Assembly: GCA_036346375.1 (NCBI GenBank)
Contig: JAYEVE010001288.1
Span: forward strand, 1 to 64,000
Source: Guadua angustifolia
Taxonomy: Eukaryota; Streptophyta; Magnoliopsida; Poales; Poaceae
Length of the DNA: 64,000 nt
Direction of reading: 5' to 3'
Shown here: one piece after another, positions 33,830 through 45,359 of the stretch
Layout: every line of letters begins with the position of its first letter
How positions within the stretch are numbered: position 1 is the stretch's first letter
Notes under the pieces: model-generated
What the model was told of the DNA's origin: nothing
Seen by the model: the letters and a program-made list of their open reading frames with translations, nothing else
The model's database searches: none
Made by a program: the position numbers and the translations under genes

Positions 33830-36817
33830 AGATATCAAATGGGTTTCAGAGTATAGACTAGTATATTATACTTCACTTGCACGTACGGTTGCTGCAGCTA
33901 GCATGTACTCATTCTACTAGTGAGCCGCGACTAAGTGTAGTTTTACCAGGAGACAGTGGCCTCGGTGACCAGTGGCCTCCTTGGACCTTTATGGCCTTGC
34001 TTTGCTCGCCCTGTCCCCCATGATCATGTGACCACTCATCCACCAGCTTGCAGCTTGCCTTCTCCTTGCTTAGTTTAATGGAGCTCCTGTGAGTCGCGAC
34101 TCGCGATTCTAGTAATGCGTCGGCCTTCCATGTAAATAGCGAATAGCATATGCGTGCGGTGTCTGGGGCTAGCTTGACTTTGAGACATAGACGTAGGGAC
34201 GCCGTGAGAGCCGCATATGCGTGCGGTGTGCCGTGCCGTGGCATGCGCGCGCGTGCGGCGTGGAATGACCCACCCGTGTGCGTGGGTGCGCCGGTGCGCG
34301 CGCGGGCCGGGGACCACCGGCGTCGAGATCTGCACGGGCACAGCTAGGAGCTCTCCGTTGATTGCTGGTTTCGCTTTCTGCAGCTCCAAGGGAGTTTTCT
34401 TTTGGACTTGTCATAGATTAGCAGCAGTATCACAGCTGTTGTTTCACATGTAAAGAGGCTTTGTGTGCAAGCTTTAACTTGTTTCTTTTGTTTGAAAATA
34501 AAAGGGAAAAGAGAGAGAGAGAAGTTTGGATCAAGATCAGGATGTACTACTGAATGAGTCATCCTGTCTGCTTTCTGCTTGCACGAGTGTACTCCATGTC
34601 TCCATCGTCAACAGGTTTCTGCTTGCACGAGTGTACTCCATGTCTCCATCATTAACAGGAACCTTTCTGATGCTTCCTAATGATAGCACCTTAACAAGAG
34701 CGTGAGCTTATTTAGATTCAGAAAAATCTTCACTTTATTGGGAGAGAATGATGTTAATTTGCGCACACAGGGGTAATCATTCCTTCCATTGTTGGAATAA
34801 TGCCACTACATGGTGCTCATTACTAGTTTTAAGAAAGTTGCTAAGAGTTGGAAAATTAATATGGCCTAACGTTGATTTAATTCCATAGTTAAGCAATAAA
34901 AACATAATGTTAAAAATTGTGTCTACAACAAGATTACTAGAAGCCAGCAAAGATTCAATGAATATAAAACATGCTAGTAAGAAAGGCACACATACACATG
35001 CTAGATAACCCAATTGATACATAGAAATAAACAATACTATCATAGTAGCATGTCTTCTGATAAAATCTAATCATAATAGAAAGATTGCTTGAACCAATAG
35101 CTAGTCAGTGTGAGATACTTATCGTGGGCTTAATGAAGAAAAGGAAGCTGCGTAGAAGTAGCATGACGATCGAAGATTAGTAGTCGCACGGTGTGGTGCT
35201 TTTCAGAAACCTGATCGCCAGTCGCTTGTGAAAGTCGTCAAAGGCCAGCGTTAGATCAGAGATACTGCTCTACATCATGCCCATTTCATGACGGGGAAGG
35301 GCATGATGGCTCAAGGACAGCAAGCACCAAAGGAAGCAGAGAGCGCCGGACGAAGACAAGATTGGTTTTTCCGTCATTATTCTTCACGAATAGGGATATC
35401 TCCTTTATGAAGGCAGGTCCAACTACCTTTCAAGAATTAGGATTGAACTGCCATGATTCCAGAAACCACCCTTGGAATCTCGCACCATTGGGCAAACGGA
35501 CTAACAACACAATAATATATGTCTCGCTTAGTCTGCGGCGCCACGTCGGCTATCGAGGTATAAAGTGGTGTGATATTGTAGGTACACGTGGCAAAGGTTA
35601 AGTCATTTTTTTGATTAAGGAAGCATTTTATTAATCTCAAGAAACTTACATTGAGACAATACAAGTCCTTGAAATTACTTAGGCCCGCTGCTTAACAAGC
35701 ACACAGCCAACAAGGAATGAAAAAAAAAGAAAGGAAAAGAAAAACGCACACACTAGTGACTAGCAATCCGAAGACTAGACCGCCACCCATGTGCCCGAGA
35801 ATAGAAGTCCGTATACCGAACAAGACAATGAGTAGCGCCACCAAAGCGTTCGCGTCTCCACCTTGTGCAACCTGCCCTCTGAACGGAGCGATGGGTAATA
35901 GAATAAATAACTTGCAATGGCAAAGGTTAAGTCATAGGTTACGTGATAAGCACTCAAAATACGTGTGCGTGTATATTCATAGCCTAATATAGCTAATCAT
36001 ATGTATCTCTAGTCTTGCCATCAACCCATCCTAAAGTCTATACAAGAGTTTCTTTTATAAGTTAGTTTCCCATCACGTAGCTAGGCAATATAGGACTATA
36101 GTCCTACACACTCTCAACCCAACACCCTTTACTTCTTTCATTGAAGTAATTCTGAAATTAATTACAACACTATGAACTGTTCACAGGAATTCAAGGTAAA
36201 TTTTGCCAGGATACAATTTCAAGGTAAATTGGAACTTGGAAGAGGGCAAAGATGAAATAGTTTGGTTTCTGGGCTGCAGTTGTTGTTAGTTTCCCACGCA
36301 GTAACAGATTACAGTGAACTTTAATTCAGATGATTTTGGTGATCATGATAGTTTAACTAGGAAAGAGCTACCTGCTAACAGTGGACAGAGCAGAAAAAAA
36401 TATTATCGCCCGATTAATTCACTCTCCAATGAATTACTTACACAGAAAATGCAAACGTGATGCTCTCATCTTTGCAGGTACTGGGTAAGAAACCAATTTG
36501 AATGTTTTTCTCCTTTGTTAAAAGTACTGAATGTATAGTGTTTATATGTAAGTGATAAAAAATCTGTTCACGGGTAATAAGTTCAGGTAGGAGACACTTG
36601 ATTCTGAGCGAAAACGCCACCGGAAAATATGTCATTCTTGTGCATATCAGATAGCAAGTGACAGGCAAAATGAGCAGCAAATTTGAATATCAATTCATAC
36701 CACAGCTGCTACAAGGATCTATATCTACAAAATTTCCCCCACCATTCTGGTAGCAAGGAAAACAATAGAAAAACTAAAAAGAAGAAGAAATCAAGAGCTA
36801 GCCAAAATTGTTCCTCA
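33830..36817. other. intergenic region between DVL genes 1 and 2
   Basis: No supported gene is seen. It contains a GC-rich gtgcg/gcgcgc stretch (34150-34330), a 44-bp tandem duplication (34572-34659), and a stretch at about 35605-35720 whose minus strand resembles a transcribed 3' end with aataaaatgcttcc. Otherwise it is AT-rich without structure I can name. Confidence 0.45.
34572..34659. repeat. 44-bp tandem duplication
   Basis: Two adjacent copies of a unit starting tttctgcttgcacgagtgta. They differ only at cgtcaac against attaac near the end. Confidence 0.9.
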
Positions 36818-36937
36818 TCAGTCATGCCACCGGAGCAGTATAACGACGCATTGCGAAATGATGTAAAGCCTTGATCTTTGCTCCTTGAGAGCTTTGCTGA
36901 ATCCTCCTCCTCTCCATCTCTGGCTCCCAAGCTTCAT
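36818..36937 (-). CDS. DVL/RTFL micropeptide 2 (39 aa)
   Basis: ATG at 36937, TGA at 36818-36820, no intron. The sequence starts MKLGSQRWRGGGFSKALKEQ and continues RSRLYIISQC and VVILLRWHD. It is the most diverged of the three: the RR before the conserved Cys is replaced by SQ, and Met by Ile. The final RWHD, including the unusual Arg, is kept. Start choice follows the alignment with genes 1 and 3. An in-frame ATG at 37063 would add 42 residues without family resemblance. A TATA-like ctataaaaag sits about 145 bases upstream (37081-37090). Spacing to gene 1 is about 3.1 kb and to gene 3 about 2.6 kb. Function by family: membrane-associated regulator of organ shape. Whether this copy is expressed is unknown. 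Confidence 0.82.
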   Translation of the reverse strand: MKLGSQRWRGGGFSKALKEQRSRLYIISQCVVILLRWHD

Positions 36938-37080
36938 CCTGGCAATCTGAATGCTCACTCTTGAACTCTGAAAGATGTATCTACTGTGGGTATAGCTAGT
37001 TAAGCTGAAAACACAACAACTGTATGATCTTGCTGTTGGTGTGCTTGACTCAGTGGAACACAATTCAAGGGGGTTTATAA

Positions 37081-37090
37081 CTTTTTATAG
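37081..37090 (-). promoter_or_regulatory. TATA-like box of DVL/RTFL gene 2
   Basis: Minus-strand ctataaaaag, about 145 bases before the ATG. Confidence 0.5.
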
Positions 37091-38734
37091 GTAGGATCAG
37101 GCAGATGGAGATCAATAGGAGACTAGAATATACACCCACCCATCTGCATCATGGCATAACTGGCAATCCACACCTGCATGTACTTTCACCATCAGACAAG
37201 GGAGTGAAAAACTAATACCCCATTGTCCATCTGATCATGTGAGCCTACCTGCTATCATCATACAGTAATCAAGCTCCAGGCTCCAGCTCTGGCCTTGCAG
37301 GCATTAGTATACTGGCTAAAGTCATGTTTGATGATCTCTGAGAAAATCACGGCGTGCCGGACAGCCCGGAATGGCCCTCCCGTGCGCCTGACGGGCAACC
37401 TGACTGATCTCGCGCGCGCTCCGGGTGGACGTGAGTGAGGCTGCATGTGTTGAGAGATGACTACAGCTAAGGATTTGCCTGGATCTGGCCTTTGGTTTGG
37501 CGCCTGCTAAAGAATATTAACAGCTATGTATCTCTATCCCCGGGTAGATCGAATAGTTCAATAATAGCACGCAATTGGACATGCCAACTAGCTAGACAAA
37601 CCGCTTATCTTTGCTTGTTTTGAAGTCCCTGGTTTCTAGGTGGCAGACCTGGACAGTGCATAGATTATGCCATGTATGTTGCCTCCTCGCACTGGGCGCG
37701 GCCAACATTCCAATATTTTTGTAGTGTCTTCTTAACTGCATTAGTTGACAAGTTCATTGAATTTGCGAAATGGATTGATCCGGCATTTCAGGAATCAAGC
37801 AAAAAATATTTAATTTCCTGTCATGTTTTCAGTGAGGTCTTTGCCATGTTTTTGCTACTGGATGTTGTTTGCTCTCACTAAATGTAAATGTGTACTTACT
37901 GACCCTCTCATGCATGCTTCAATGCTTTTCTTCTCAATACAAATTGCATAAATCTTAAAGCAAATAAAAGGATAAGTAATCACCATCTACCCTTTGTTCA
38001 TACTTTAATATTTGTACAACTGTAAAAAAGAAAAGCATGGAAGTACCTCTCATTCTTCAAACATCGCAAAAAAATTGTTTTGAGGAAATAGAAAAAAATT
38101 GTGTTGAGCAGAAAATTAGTTAAATAAACCTCAACACATGCTCTTGTAAGAGTAGGTTTTTGCCAGATTTAGAGTTTGGTTCGTCATACACCTTCGTTGG
38201 ACTAATTCGTGTTGGTATATATTATTTCAAGTATTTATTAGAGGAGGTGGTTTATATAGCATATCTTGCGCAAAGCGTCTTAACGGCATACCATTTAATC
38301 AAATCAATTTGATTCTGACATCCAGTCAACACGAATAATTCTCTAAAAATTTTAAAGATATCCACTAGAATGATCTGTCATTATTTACAACTTCAAGTCC
38401 TAATTCAATCAGCACAAGAACGAATAATTTTTTTTTAACAAAAACATACAGATGTTTTAAGGTGAAAAATAAATTTAAAAAGCGGGGCAAAAAAGAAGAT
38501 CAATTTACACGGCTAAATATTCCATTGCGTAAGACTGATGTGGCCAAGTTTTCATATGATTGCATTTGCTTTAGGTGGATGGGACTGGACATTAACAAGT
38601 CAAAAAGACTGACGAGGCACAAGCCACTTTCATCATGAGTCATGACCAACAACAAGGTGGGGGCTAAATTTACTTGCCACTTAGCATCACATCCATATAC
38701 AAATTCACAAGAAAGACTTGAAGATGGAAGGGAT
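37091..38734. other. intergenic region between DVL gene 2 and the SINE
   Basis: No gene is seen. Open frames are short and lack motifs. The right half (37900-38720) is AT-rich. Confidence 0.45.
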
Positions 38735-38749
38735 AAATCAACCAAGCAT

Positions 38750-38957
38750 TTTTTTTAAATATGATCAGAAGCTCTGACATTCAGTATAGAAGAACAACAA
38801 ATGGATTCTGATGCACTCACTCACACCCACCCACCCACCCCACGCACGCACGCGACCGCACGGCACACCCGCGCGCACCTGGGCGATCCGAGGATCGAAC
38901 CCGGGCGGGCCGCTCGCACATCAGCGGAGCTGGCCAACGAGCCGCTGGCTCGTTCGC
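38750..38957 (-). mobile_element. tRNA-derived SINE with 15-bp target duplication
   Basis: A perfect duplication aaatcaaccaagcat flanks it (38735-38749 and 38958-38972). On the minus strand it starts gcgaacgagccagcggctcg and has a polymerase III B box GGTTCGATCC (38892-38901 on the complement), as in tRNA-derived SINEs. It ends in atttaaaaaaaa directly before the duplication. Length is 208 bp. The A box is not certain. The perfect duplication suggests a fairly recent insertion, by LINE machinery. Confidence 0.85.
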
Positions 38958-38972
38958 AAATCAACCAAGCAT

Positions 38973-39566
38973 ACTTCATGGTGTTCTGCAAGTCTATTTC
39001 TTCATATGTACTTAATCAAATGCTCATAAGACTTCCAGAATCAGATAGCTGAACACACTGCATTTCAGTCAGATCGGAGTCCCAACGCAGGAACTGGATT
39101 ACTGGAAGAGAGAGAACCTCTTGAGCTTGGTCCTGCAAAAGAATGAATTAAGTTCAATTCTACAGTAGCCACACCCTGCATGTTAAGATGAATCAGAAAG
39201 GCAGTTGAATCTGCCCATATCATCTGCAGCACACAATAAACACAGAGATAAATCAAAGAATTTTTCAACGGAGACGAGTAAGCGATTGATCAAAACATTT
39301 GTTTTCTTTTTGTTGATGTTGCATTCCACACTGATGTAATTGTACAATGACACACTTGCTAAGAGGGAGGGAGAGGCACTGGTGAACACTGGAATCCTAC
39401 TGCTGCTACTACGGTTCTACCTCTACCATACTATATTTGCCCCTATGTACAACGGCCGACACCATTCTGGCACAGCACAATCACAAGCCCAAAAACAAAA
39501 ATCTTCGCACACGAGCACGAGCGCGAGCGCGAACAACACCGACCGACGGATCCATCGATGAATCCA
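38973..39566. other. intergenic stretch, probably 3' side of DVL gene 3
   Basis: No gene is recognised. An acgagcacgagcgcgagcgc run is present at about 39513-39532. Confidence 0.4.
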
Positions 39567-39692
39567 TCAGTCGTGCCACCGGAGGAGCATGACGACGCAG
39601 CGTTGGATGATGTAGAACCTGGCCCTCTGCTCTTTGAGGGTCCTGCTGAACCCTCCTCCCCTCTGCCTCCTCTGGCTGCCAAGAAGCTTCAT
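39567..39692 (-). CDS. DVL/RTFL micropeptide 3 (41 aa)
   Basis: ATG at 39692, TGA at 39567-39569, single exon. N-terminus MKLLGSQRRQRGGGFSRTLK, then EQRARFYIIQRC and VVMLLRWHD. The GGGFS-(K/R)-(A/T)LKEQR block is shared with gene 2, and IIxRC plus VVMLLRWHD with gene 1. A TATA box (minus-strand tatatataag, 39797-39806) lies about 106 bases upstream, at almost the same distance as in gene 1. An in-frame ATG at 39761 would give 64 residues, and the shorter start matches its paralogues. The family acts on cell proliferation and organ shape. The cluster suggests local gene duplication. Confidence 0.87.
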   Translation of the reverse strand: MKLLGSQRRQRGGGFSRTLKEQRARFYIIQRCVVMLLRWHD

Positions 39693-39796
39693 CTTGCGCT
39701 CGATCGTTGTGCTTTGTGTAAACTGTAGTTGTGCTGGAGCGAGATCTAGCAAACTAATCAACCTCTTCTTGGCACAGGTGTCACCCCAAAGGGTGG

Positions 39797-39808
39797 CTTA
39801 TATATAGG
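39797..39808 (-). promoter_or_regulatory. TATA box of DVL/RTFL gene 3
   Basis: Minus-strand ccctatatataagcc, about 106 bases before the ATG. Confidence 0.6.
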
Positions 39809-39809
39809 G

Positions 39810-40300
39810 AAGGAGCTAGATCCAGATGAGAGTGGAGGCTTAGCTGATGAAGAAGAAGGCTATGGCAACAAGAATTAATAATGCAAGTGTGAGCCGAGTG
39901 AAGCTAGGGCCACATGGGCGTGCAACGGCAGGCAATGGGGCTGGGGTGGCAGAGAGACGGACAGCGGCGCGGATTCCTCCTGCCCCCTGGACCGCCGGGC
40001 AGGGTGGTTCGCCCGTCGTGCTCCGCGTCAGACGCTGCGCCGTGGTGGTGCGTGGCCCGTGGAAGATGTGTCGGGGGCCAGGCAGGGGTTGAGGCACGGT
40101 GAAGAGTCGCTGCCACGCCCTCCCGTGCGTGCGCCTGACCGGCCCTCCGCCCGGTCGTGCGCTGCAGCCCGGGGACCACCGCCGCGGCACCTCCCTCCTG
40201 TCCTGTTTGAACGGTGGCTGATGACTAGGCTCGGATTGTACGTGCCCTCCTGCTTTCTCTCGTTCGTAAGTGGTTTAGCTTTCTCCTCGTGGTTACAGCT
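39810..40300. other. upstream region of DVL gene 3, GC-rich
   Basis: Frames on both strands at 39840-40410 are Pro/Arg/Ala-rich, overlap each other and have no motifs. I treat them as compositional. Confidence 0.4.
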
Positions 40301-40304
40301 AAAA

Positions 40305-40540
40305 AAAAAAAGCAGGTTTGTTTCAGCTTTAGATTATCTAAAAATTAATTCGGATTGTGAATGTAGAGAAACTAATTCCTCAAAAACTAGAATTCAAAAG
40401 CACATATAAAGTGAATTGTAGATTCTAGTGTTTATGAGTGGGCTGGATTGTGAAAATTAGATTCTAGAATCAGACTGTTTGTTTCTGATTCTGTTTTTAA
40501 GGTCAGAATCTAGAATCAAAAGTTAAAACAAACAAGGCCT
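40305..40540. mobile_element. MITE-like element with aggccttgtttgttt ends
   Basis: The right end reads aacaaacaaggcct, whose complement aggccttgtttgtttt is a common grass MITE terminus. The left end aggtttgtttcagctttag is a diverged partner. The interior is rich in attctagaatc wording. Non-coding. The family (PIF/Harbinger or hAT) is not settled. Confidence 0.45.
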
Positions 40541-40849
40541 AAAAAAAAGAGAGCAGTGCTTCCTGTTTTCGCTCTTAGTATAACTTTTATAAATATTAAA
40601 GCAAATGAAGGAATAAGTAATTATTATCTATTATTTATTTATATTTTAATATTTATATAAGCTGTAAAAAAAAGTACAGATGCACCTAAAAAAGTAACTT
40701 TTCACTGTACTAAAATTTATACCAAAAGGTATATCTTTTAAATTTTGGTATCAGGAGAAAAAAGGTTATAGTTGTTGGGTGAATTATTTTAAATAATTTT
40801 ATAAAAATAATATGCTAAATGTTTTTGCAAAAGTATACATCTGTCACCA

Positions 40850-41073
40850 TATGAAATAGCGACAGAAGCTCTAACGTCGTGATAGATATTGAATTGGTGA
40901 CAAATGTCTGTATTGTCAGAGATTAAATTAGCCGATAGATTATTTTGTCGTGGATTTAGTTGGCCAACAAGGATTGGAGTTTCTATCACCAATTCATTTA
41001 GCGACAAATGCCCTGTCGCTAATTCATTTAGTGACAAATCTTCTATCAAATTGGCGACAGAATTTCTGTCACT
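40850..41073. mobile_element. CACTA-like subterminal-repeat remnant
   Basis: Repeated units tagcgacaga / tgtcgctaatt / agtgacaaat in both orientations, a pattern of CACTA subterminal regions. The nested hAT element at 41074 is inserted in one of these units (ctgtcact), and the remnant continues after 54282 with ctgtcgctaattgaaat. No intact CACTA terminus was found. Confidence 0.4.
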
Positions 41074-42122
41074 TAGGGATGACAATTGGGTAGGTACTTC
41101 TAGGTACCACTACCTTAAACCCAAATCCGAACTTGAACAAAGTCCCGTCTACCTAATACCATTAAGCTTTATGGGCACAAGTCTGTACCTATACCCAAAC
41201 CCAATAGGTACCCGATACCTAATGGGTACCCACAGGCACAAATCATGCTTGCGAGCACCGAAGGCGAAGGAGGAGAGGTGGGGTGCCATTGTCGCTTCAT
41301 GCTCCACCCCTCTCGCGGACGTCGGAGGCCAAGGGAGGTGGCCATGGCGGAGGAGACGGTGACACAGGCGAGGCAGGGGGTGATTCTCCAACAACAACCG
41401 GGTAATTCTTTTTGCCTATTGTTCCTTCTCTTCTCCCTAAAAGAAACCCACTAAGAACTATTCCGACATACAAGAACGATAAACCATTGAACCAATAAAC
41501 CAAAACCCGGCGTATCGACCACACCACAAGAGCTAGGGGAGGGAGAGAGAGGTACCTCGGACTCGAGTAGGGTGATGTAAGTTATGAGTGTCGTGGCGCC
41601 TCCTTTGTCACGGCGCCTGACGGACTCCTCATTAAAACTGGCCTCGTGAAGATTCCTCCAGATCGCCTCGTCCCGGCAACGCCGTCGCTTCTGATCGGTC
41701 ACGAGCTTGCCATGGCTCAGCCCACCGGAACACTAGACCTCGGGGGTACGGTCCGAGGGCAGTGCATTTCGGGTGAGTAGGGGTTGCCTCTCCCTCTCTC
41801 CTTCTCACCTCTCCTTTCTCTCTCTTCTTTTGGGCACTATCTTGTTGGGCCAGGAGGAGCCGATGGGAGGTCGGCGTGGGGAGTTGGAGGCGAGGGAGGC
41901 GGGCGTCAGTCGTTGATGGAGGCAGAGGCTAGAGGAGGGAGGCCGAGGCAATCAGGCGATGGGGATAAGGGGAGGGAGGAGATAGGGGCGAGGGGAATCA
42001 GGGAGGAGCCGACTCAACCAAGTAGTCAGTGAGTTTGTTTTTCTCATATACCTCTAAAAAGTGGGCCCACATGTCATAGAATACCTATTGGGTGCCCATG
42101 GGTACAAGTTGACACCCACACC

Positions 42123-42977
42123 TGTCGGCGTATTCCACCTGACAGGCCCGAGTCTACAGACCGGGGTTAGTTCAGTAGGAGGGTGTCTTCGCGGTTGGCA
42201 AACCCTAATGAGGGGAAACCCTAGAGACTCCCACACGAAGGACTTCGGAGCCTAGGAGCCAAAAGCGACACCAAGATTTTACCTAGGTTCAGGCCCCCTC
42301 TACCAGGGTAAAAGCCTTACATCCTGCTAGATTTCTTATTGAGTGTTTGAAGCAAGTATAGAGCTCTGGGGTTACAAGTTCTGCCTTAAGCTCTATTGCT
42401 TGAACTCTTGGTTCTCCGTCCCCCCTCCTCATGCACCCGAGGGCCCTTATATAGGCCAGGCTAACGGGAGTAGGTAAAAGGGGGGTCATCATGTTAATCT
42501 TCATACATTTATTACTCCTTCTGTCTTGTCCGTTCCTCGGCTTCATTAAATGCTTAGGCGCATGGCCGTCCGGTTAAGCAGGATGGGACCCTCTCGCGAC
42601 AGGTAGGTGATAAGCGTCGGAGGAATGGGCTGCGGCGGGATTCCTTGTAATCAGCGGATCGACATGGCAAACCCGCCTCGACATCGTCACGATAGGGCAA
42701 GGAGGCAGTGAACCACCACTTCCCACCTTTTGCCTTGCGGCGGGGCGGCAGGCGTCCTCGCCACCTACTCGCCCGAACGCCATGTGGACCGGCGCTGGCC
42801 GGGCGGGCGTGCTCGCCCTTGACCGGCGCCGCCGTGGGCGGGCGGCGGCGAGCGTCTCGCCCGCTGCTCACTGACGCCCGTGACCGGCGCCCTAATGGCG
42901 AAGTGCTCGCCCGCGCCCGACCGAGCCGCCACGTGGGTGGCGGCCGAAGCGGCGGTATCTCGCCCACGATCTTATCT
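42123..42977 (-). repeat. left (3') LTR of the gypsy element
   Basis: About 855 bp. It starts TGTCGGCGTATTCC and its right limit is near 42969-42980, where the minus strand reads a purine run gaagagataaga (likely priming tract). It contains four 50-bp GC-rich units and is shorter than the right LTR. Confidence 0.75.
42784..42940. repeat. 50-bp tandem units in the left LTR (about 4)
   Basis: Units start at about 42784, 42834, 42880 and 42933 with wording gtgg-cc-ggcgctgg followed by gcgagcgtctcgcc. The right LTR has seven. Confidence 0.7.
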
Positions 42978-43003
42978 CTTCACGAACCGTCGATGCGGGT
43001 GGT

Positions 43004-43013
43004 ACATATATAG
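43004..43013 (+). promoter_or_regulatory. possible TATA box for the antisense ORF
   Basis: acatatatag on the plus strand, 79-88 bases before the ATG at 43092. Confidence 0.4.
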
Positions 43014-43091
43014 ACGCATTTGTATCAAGCGGTTTACGCCTTCTACTTTCTTGCGCACTTTAACTTTTGCTCCTTCGTCTCCCTTGTGCTC

Positions 43092-45359
43092 ATGGCGTCT
43101 CCCATTCTTGCTTCCACCGCCGACGCTGCCACGGTGAAGAGGATCACCAACATTGCACCGGAGGGCACCCTCCGCTTTCGGGCGGGGACCCCTACGCCGC
43201 GGTGCCTCTCCGACGAGATCCTCCTCCACACATGGGCGATGATGGCGGGTCTGATCCCGCCCTTCTCTGACTTCTTCCTCACGGTGCTCCACTTCTATGA
43301 AATCCATCACCTTCACCTCACCCCCAACTCCATCGTCTTCCTTTCCATTTTCGCACACCTTTGTGAAATGTTCATGGGGGTGATGCCGAATCTTCCTTTG
43401 TTTCGCCACTTCTTCATCTGCCGCGCCTCCAGCGACAACGAGGTAGTGGGGAGCTGCTATTTCCACCTTCGGGACGGATTGGCTTCCCGCTACATTGCCT
43501 TCCAGCCCAGATCCAACTGGAAGGCATGGCGCAGCGGCGCTGTCGTTAATAGCGGCAATGATCGGCATACAGGGTACTGCCCGTGGCGGAGGCCTCCGAG
43601 AATTGGAACTCACCGGTCGAGGAGACAGCGGAGTTCCTTGCGATGGCGGCCTGCATCAACAGACTGCGGGACGCCGGACTAACTAGGGCGCTGGTGGCCC
43701 GAGACTTCGTGTCCCGACGAATTAGCCCCCTTCGTCGACGCACCCGTCCTGCATGGCAGTACACAGGCGACGACAACATAACCCGCACGTACCCTGGCCG
43801 TAAGTCTTCACTTTCCTTTGGCTTTTTCGGCGTACATGCTTTTTCCTGCGACTCTCTACCAACCAGCAGTCTTTCTTTATCTCTTTCGCCAGGTGCGGGA
43901 AACTTGGAGTGGTCACTTATTAGCAAGTGGCTCTCTGTATTGATGCCGCCGATCCCAAGCGGCTTGGACTTCCCGGCAGCGGCTCGACCGCTCGCCGACT
44001 TGGAGCACGCGGAGCACCTGAGGATCGTCAGGCAGCTCCCGCCGATGGACTCCACTGGACCCGCCGTGGTGCCGCCGCCTTGATTGGTGATAAGGAGGCG
44101 GGCACTACCGTGATCGGGACGTGGGCAGCGCGCTCGCCCGGGACAGCTGCGGGCGGACCTCAAGAAGGCCCGCACCACAGGTCAAACTTCCGCCGCCGCA
44201 AGCTCCGATGCGGTGGCTCCTTTGCAAGGGGCGGCAGCACAGGCCGTCCCGACCACAACTCCTCCTGGGGCGGCAACACATGCCGCCCCGATCGTGACTT
44301 CTCCTTTAGAGGTGCCGCCTCCTGCGGCACCAGCTCCTTCTCCCCTGGTGCCGGCCCCGACTGCCACGGCACTAGCGCCATTGCCAGCTCCTTCTCCTCC
44401 AGCGCCGGCCCCGACCGCCGCAGCGCCAGTGCCGACCGCCACGGGAGCCCATGCCACCGCTCAACAAGGTGGGCTCGTGCTCCCGCAGGCCGCCTTCAGC
44501 TTCAAGACGGCGCCAAGGGCAACTCCTCAGGATGCCCCAGGGGTGCAGACACCCCCTGTGCCTACCGAGGCGGCGGGAACCTCCGCCCAGATGCCCCCGG
44601 CCGCCACTGCCGAGAGGACCGAGGAGGGCGACCCCAACGCCAGCGCCTCCGGTAGCCTCGCCCCTCGCACCGCATCTGCTCCCGTCGCGCGCTTCGTCGA
44701 GCTCTTCACCGAACAGCGAAATACGCTTATTGGCTCGTCCTTGCCACCGCCGCCAGGCATGGGGCCCAGACGGCCAGCGGTGGCGTCGGTGAGGCGAGCG
44801 GTATTGCTGAGGAGCGAGGTGAGGCGAGCGAGCGGCGATGATGCAGAGAGGGCAGACGCGGTCGCCATGTAGCGGAGAGGAGAGAGGCGAGGCTGAAGCA
44901 CTCGAGCACGGGTCCTACCACCTGCGGCATAATCTCGCCGTTATGCTCAAGAAGGCCTTCCAACGCACCAGGAGGTGCTTGGAGCCTTTGGGGGTGGCTT
45001 TGAATCCACCTCTGCAGGACACCACCTTGCAGTTTGCCCATGCGACCAATCAGGCCGCAGAGGCACTTCGGAGGCTACCCGCCACCTTGGCCGCCCGATC
45101 CACCAGAGAGGGGCGGGAAGTTGCGATCATGACCGCGACTTACGTGCTATCATTCGCTGCGCCGGTACGACGCGCTTTTGATCCGATGGCGGTGGTGACC
45201 GCAATGAGGAAGGCAGCGCGCAGTGGAGGAGCGGAGCGCTTGTGTGATGCGTAAGCATGTAGCAGGCGTCGGCTGCGAAGTGAGCGGCCGATCATGGACG
45301 TCTCCACCCCGGTGGCGGAGGAAGAGGGCGCCGGCGACCTTGTCCTAGACGCCGAGTGA
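43092..45359 (+). pseudogene. antisense extra ORF of the gypsy element (Transposase_28-type protein)
   Basis: Runs opposite to gag-pol. The N-terminus MASPILASTADAATVKRI leads to a segment matching the grass putative gypsy-type transposon family (Pfam Transposase_28): PPFSDFFLTVLHFYEIHHLH, LTPNSIVFLSIFAHLCEMFM, PLFRHFFICR. A frame change near 43560-43583 leads to ENWNSPVEETAEFLAMAACI and ARDFVSRRISPLRRRTRPAW. A candidate intron 43800-43892 (gtaagt ... cgccag) follows. The rest is Ala/Pro-rich (44213-44640), then a helical-looking C-terminal part (MLKKAFQRTRRCLEPLG) and an acidic end stopping at 45357-45359. Function is unknown; such ORFs are recurrent in Tat elements. At least two frame changes remain, so it is probably decayed. 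Confidence 0.75.

Noticed and set aside
39840..40410. Frames of 81-116 residues upstream of DVL gene 3
   Set aside because: They overlap on both strands, are Pro/Arg-rich and lack motifs.
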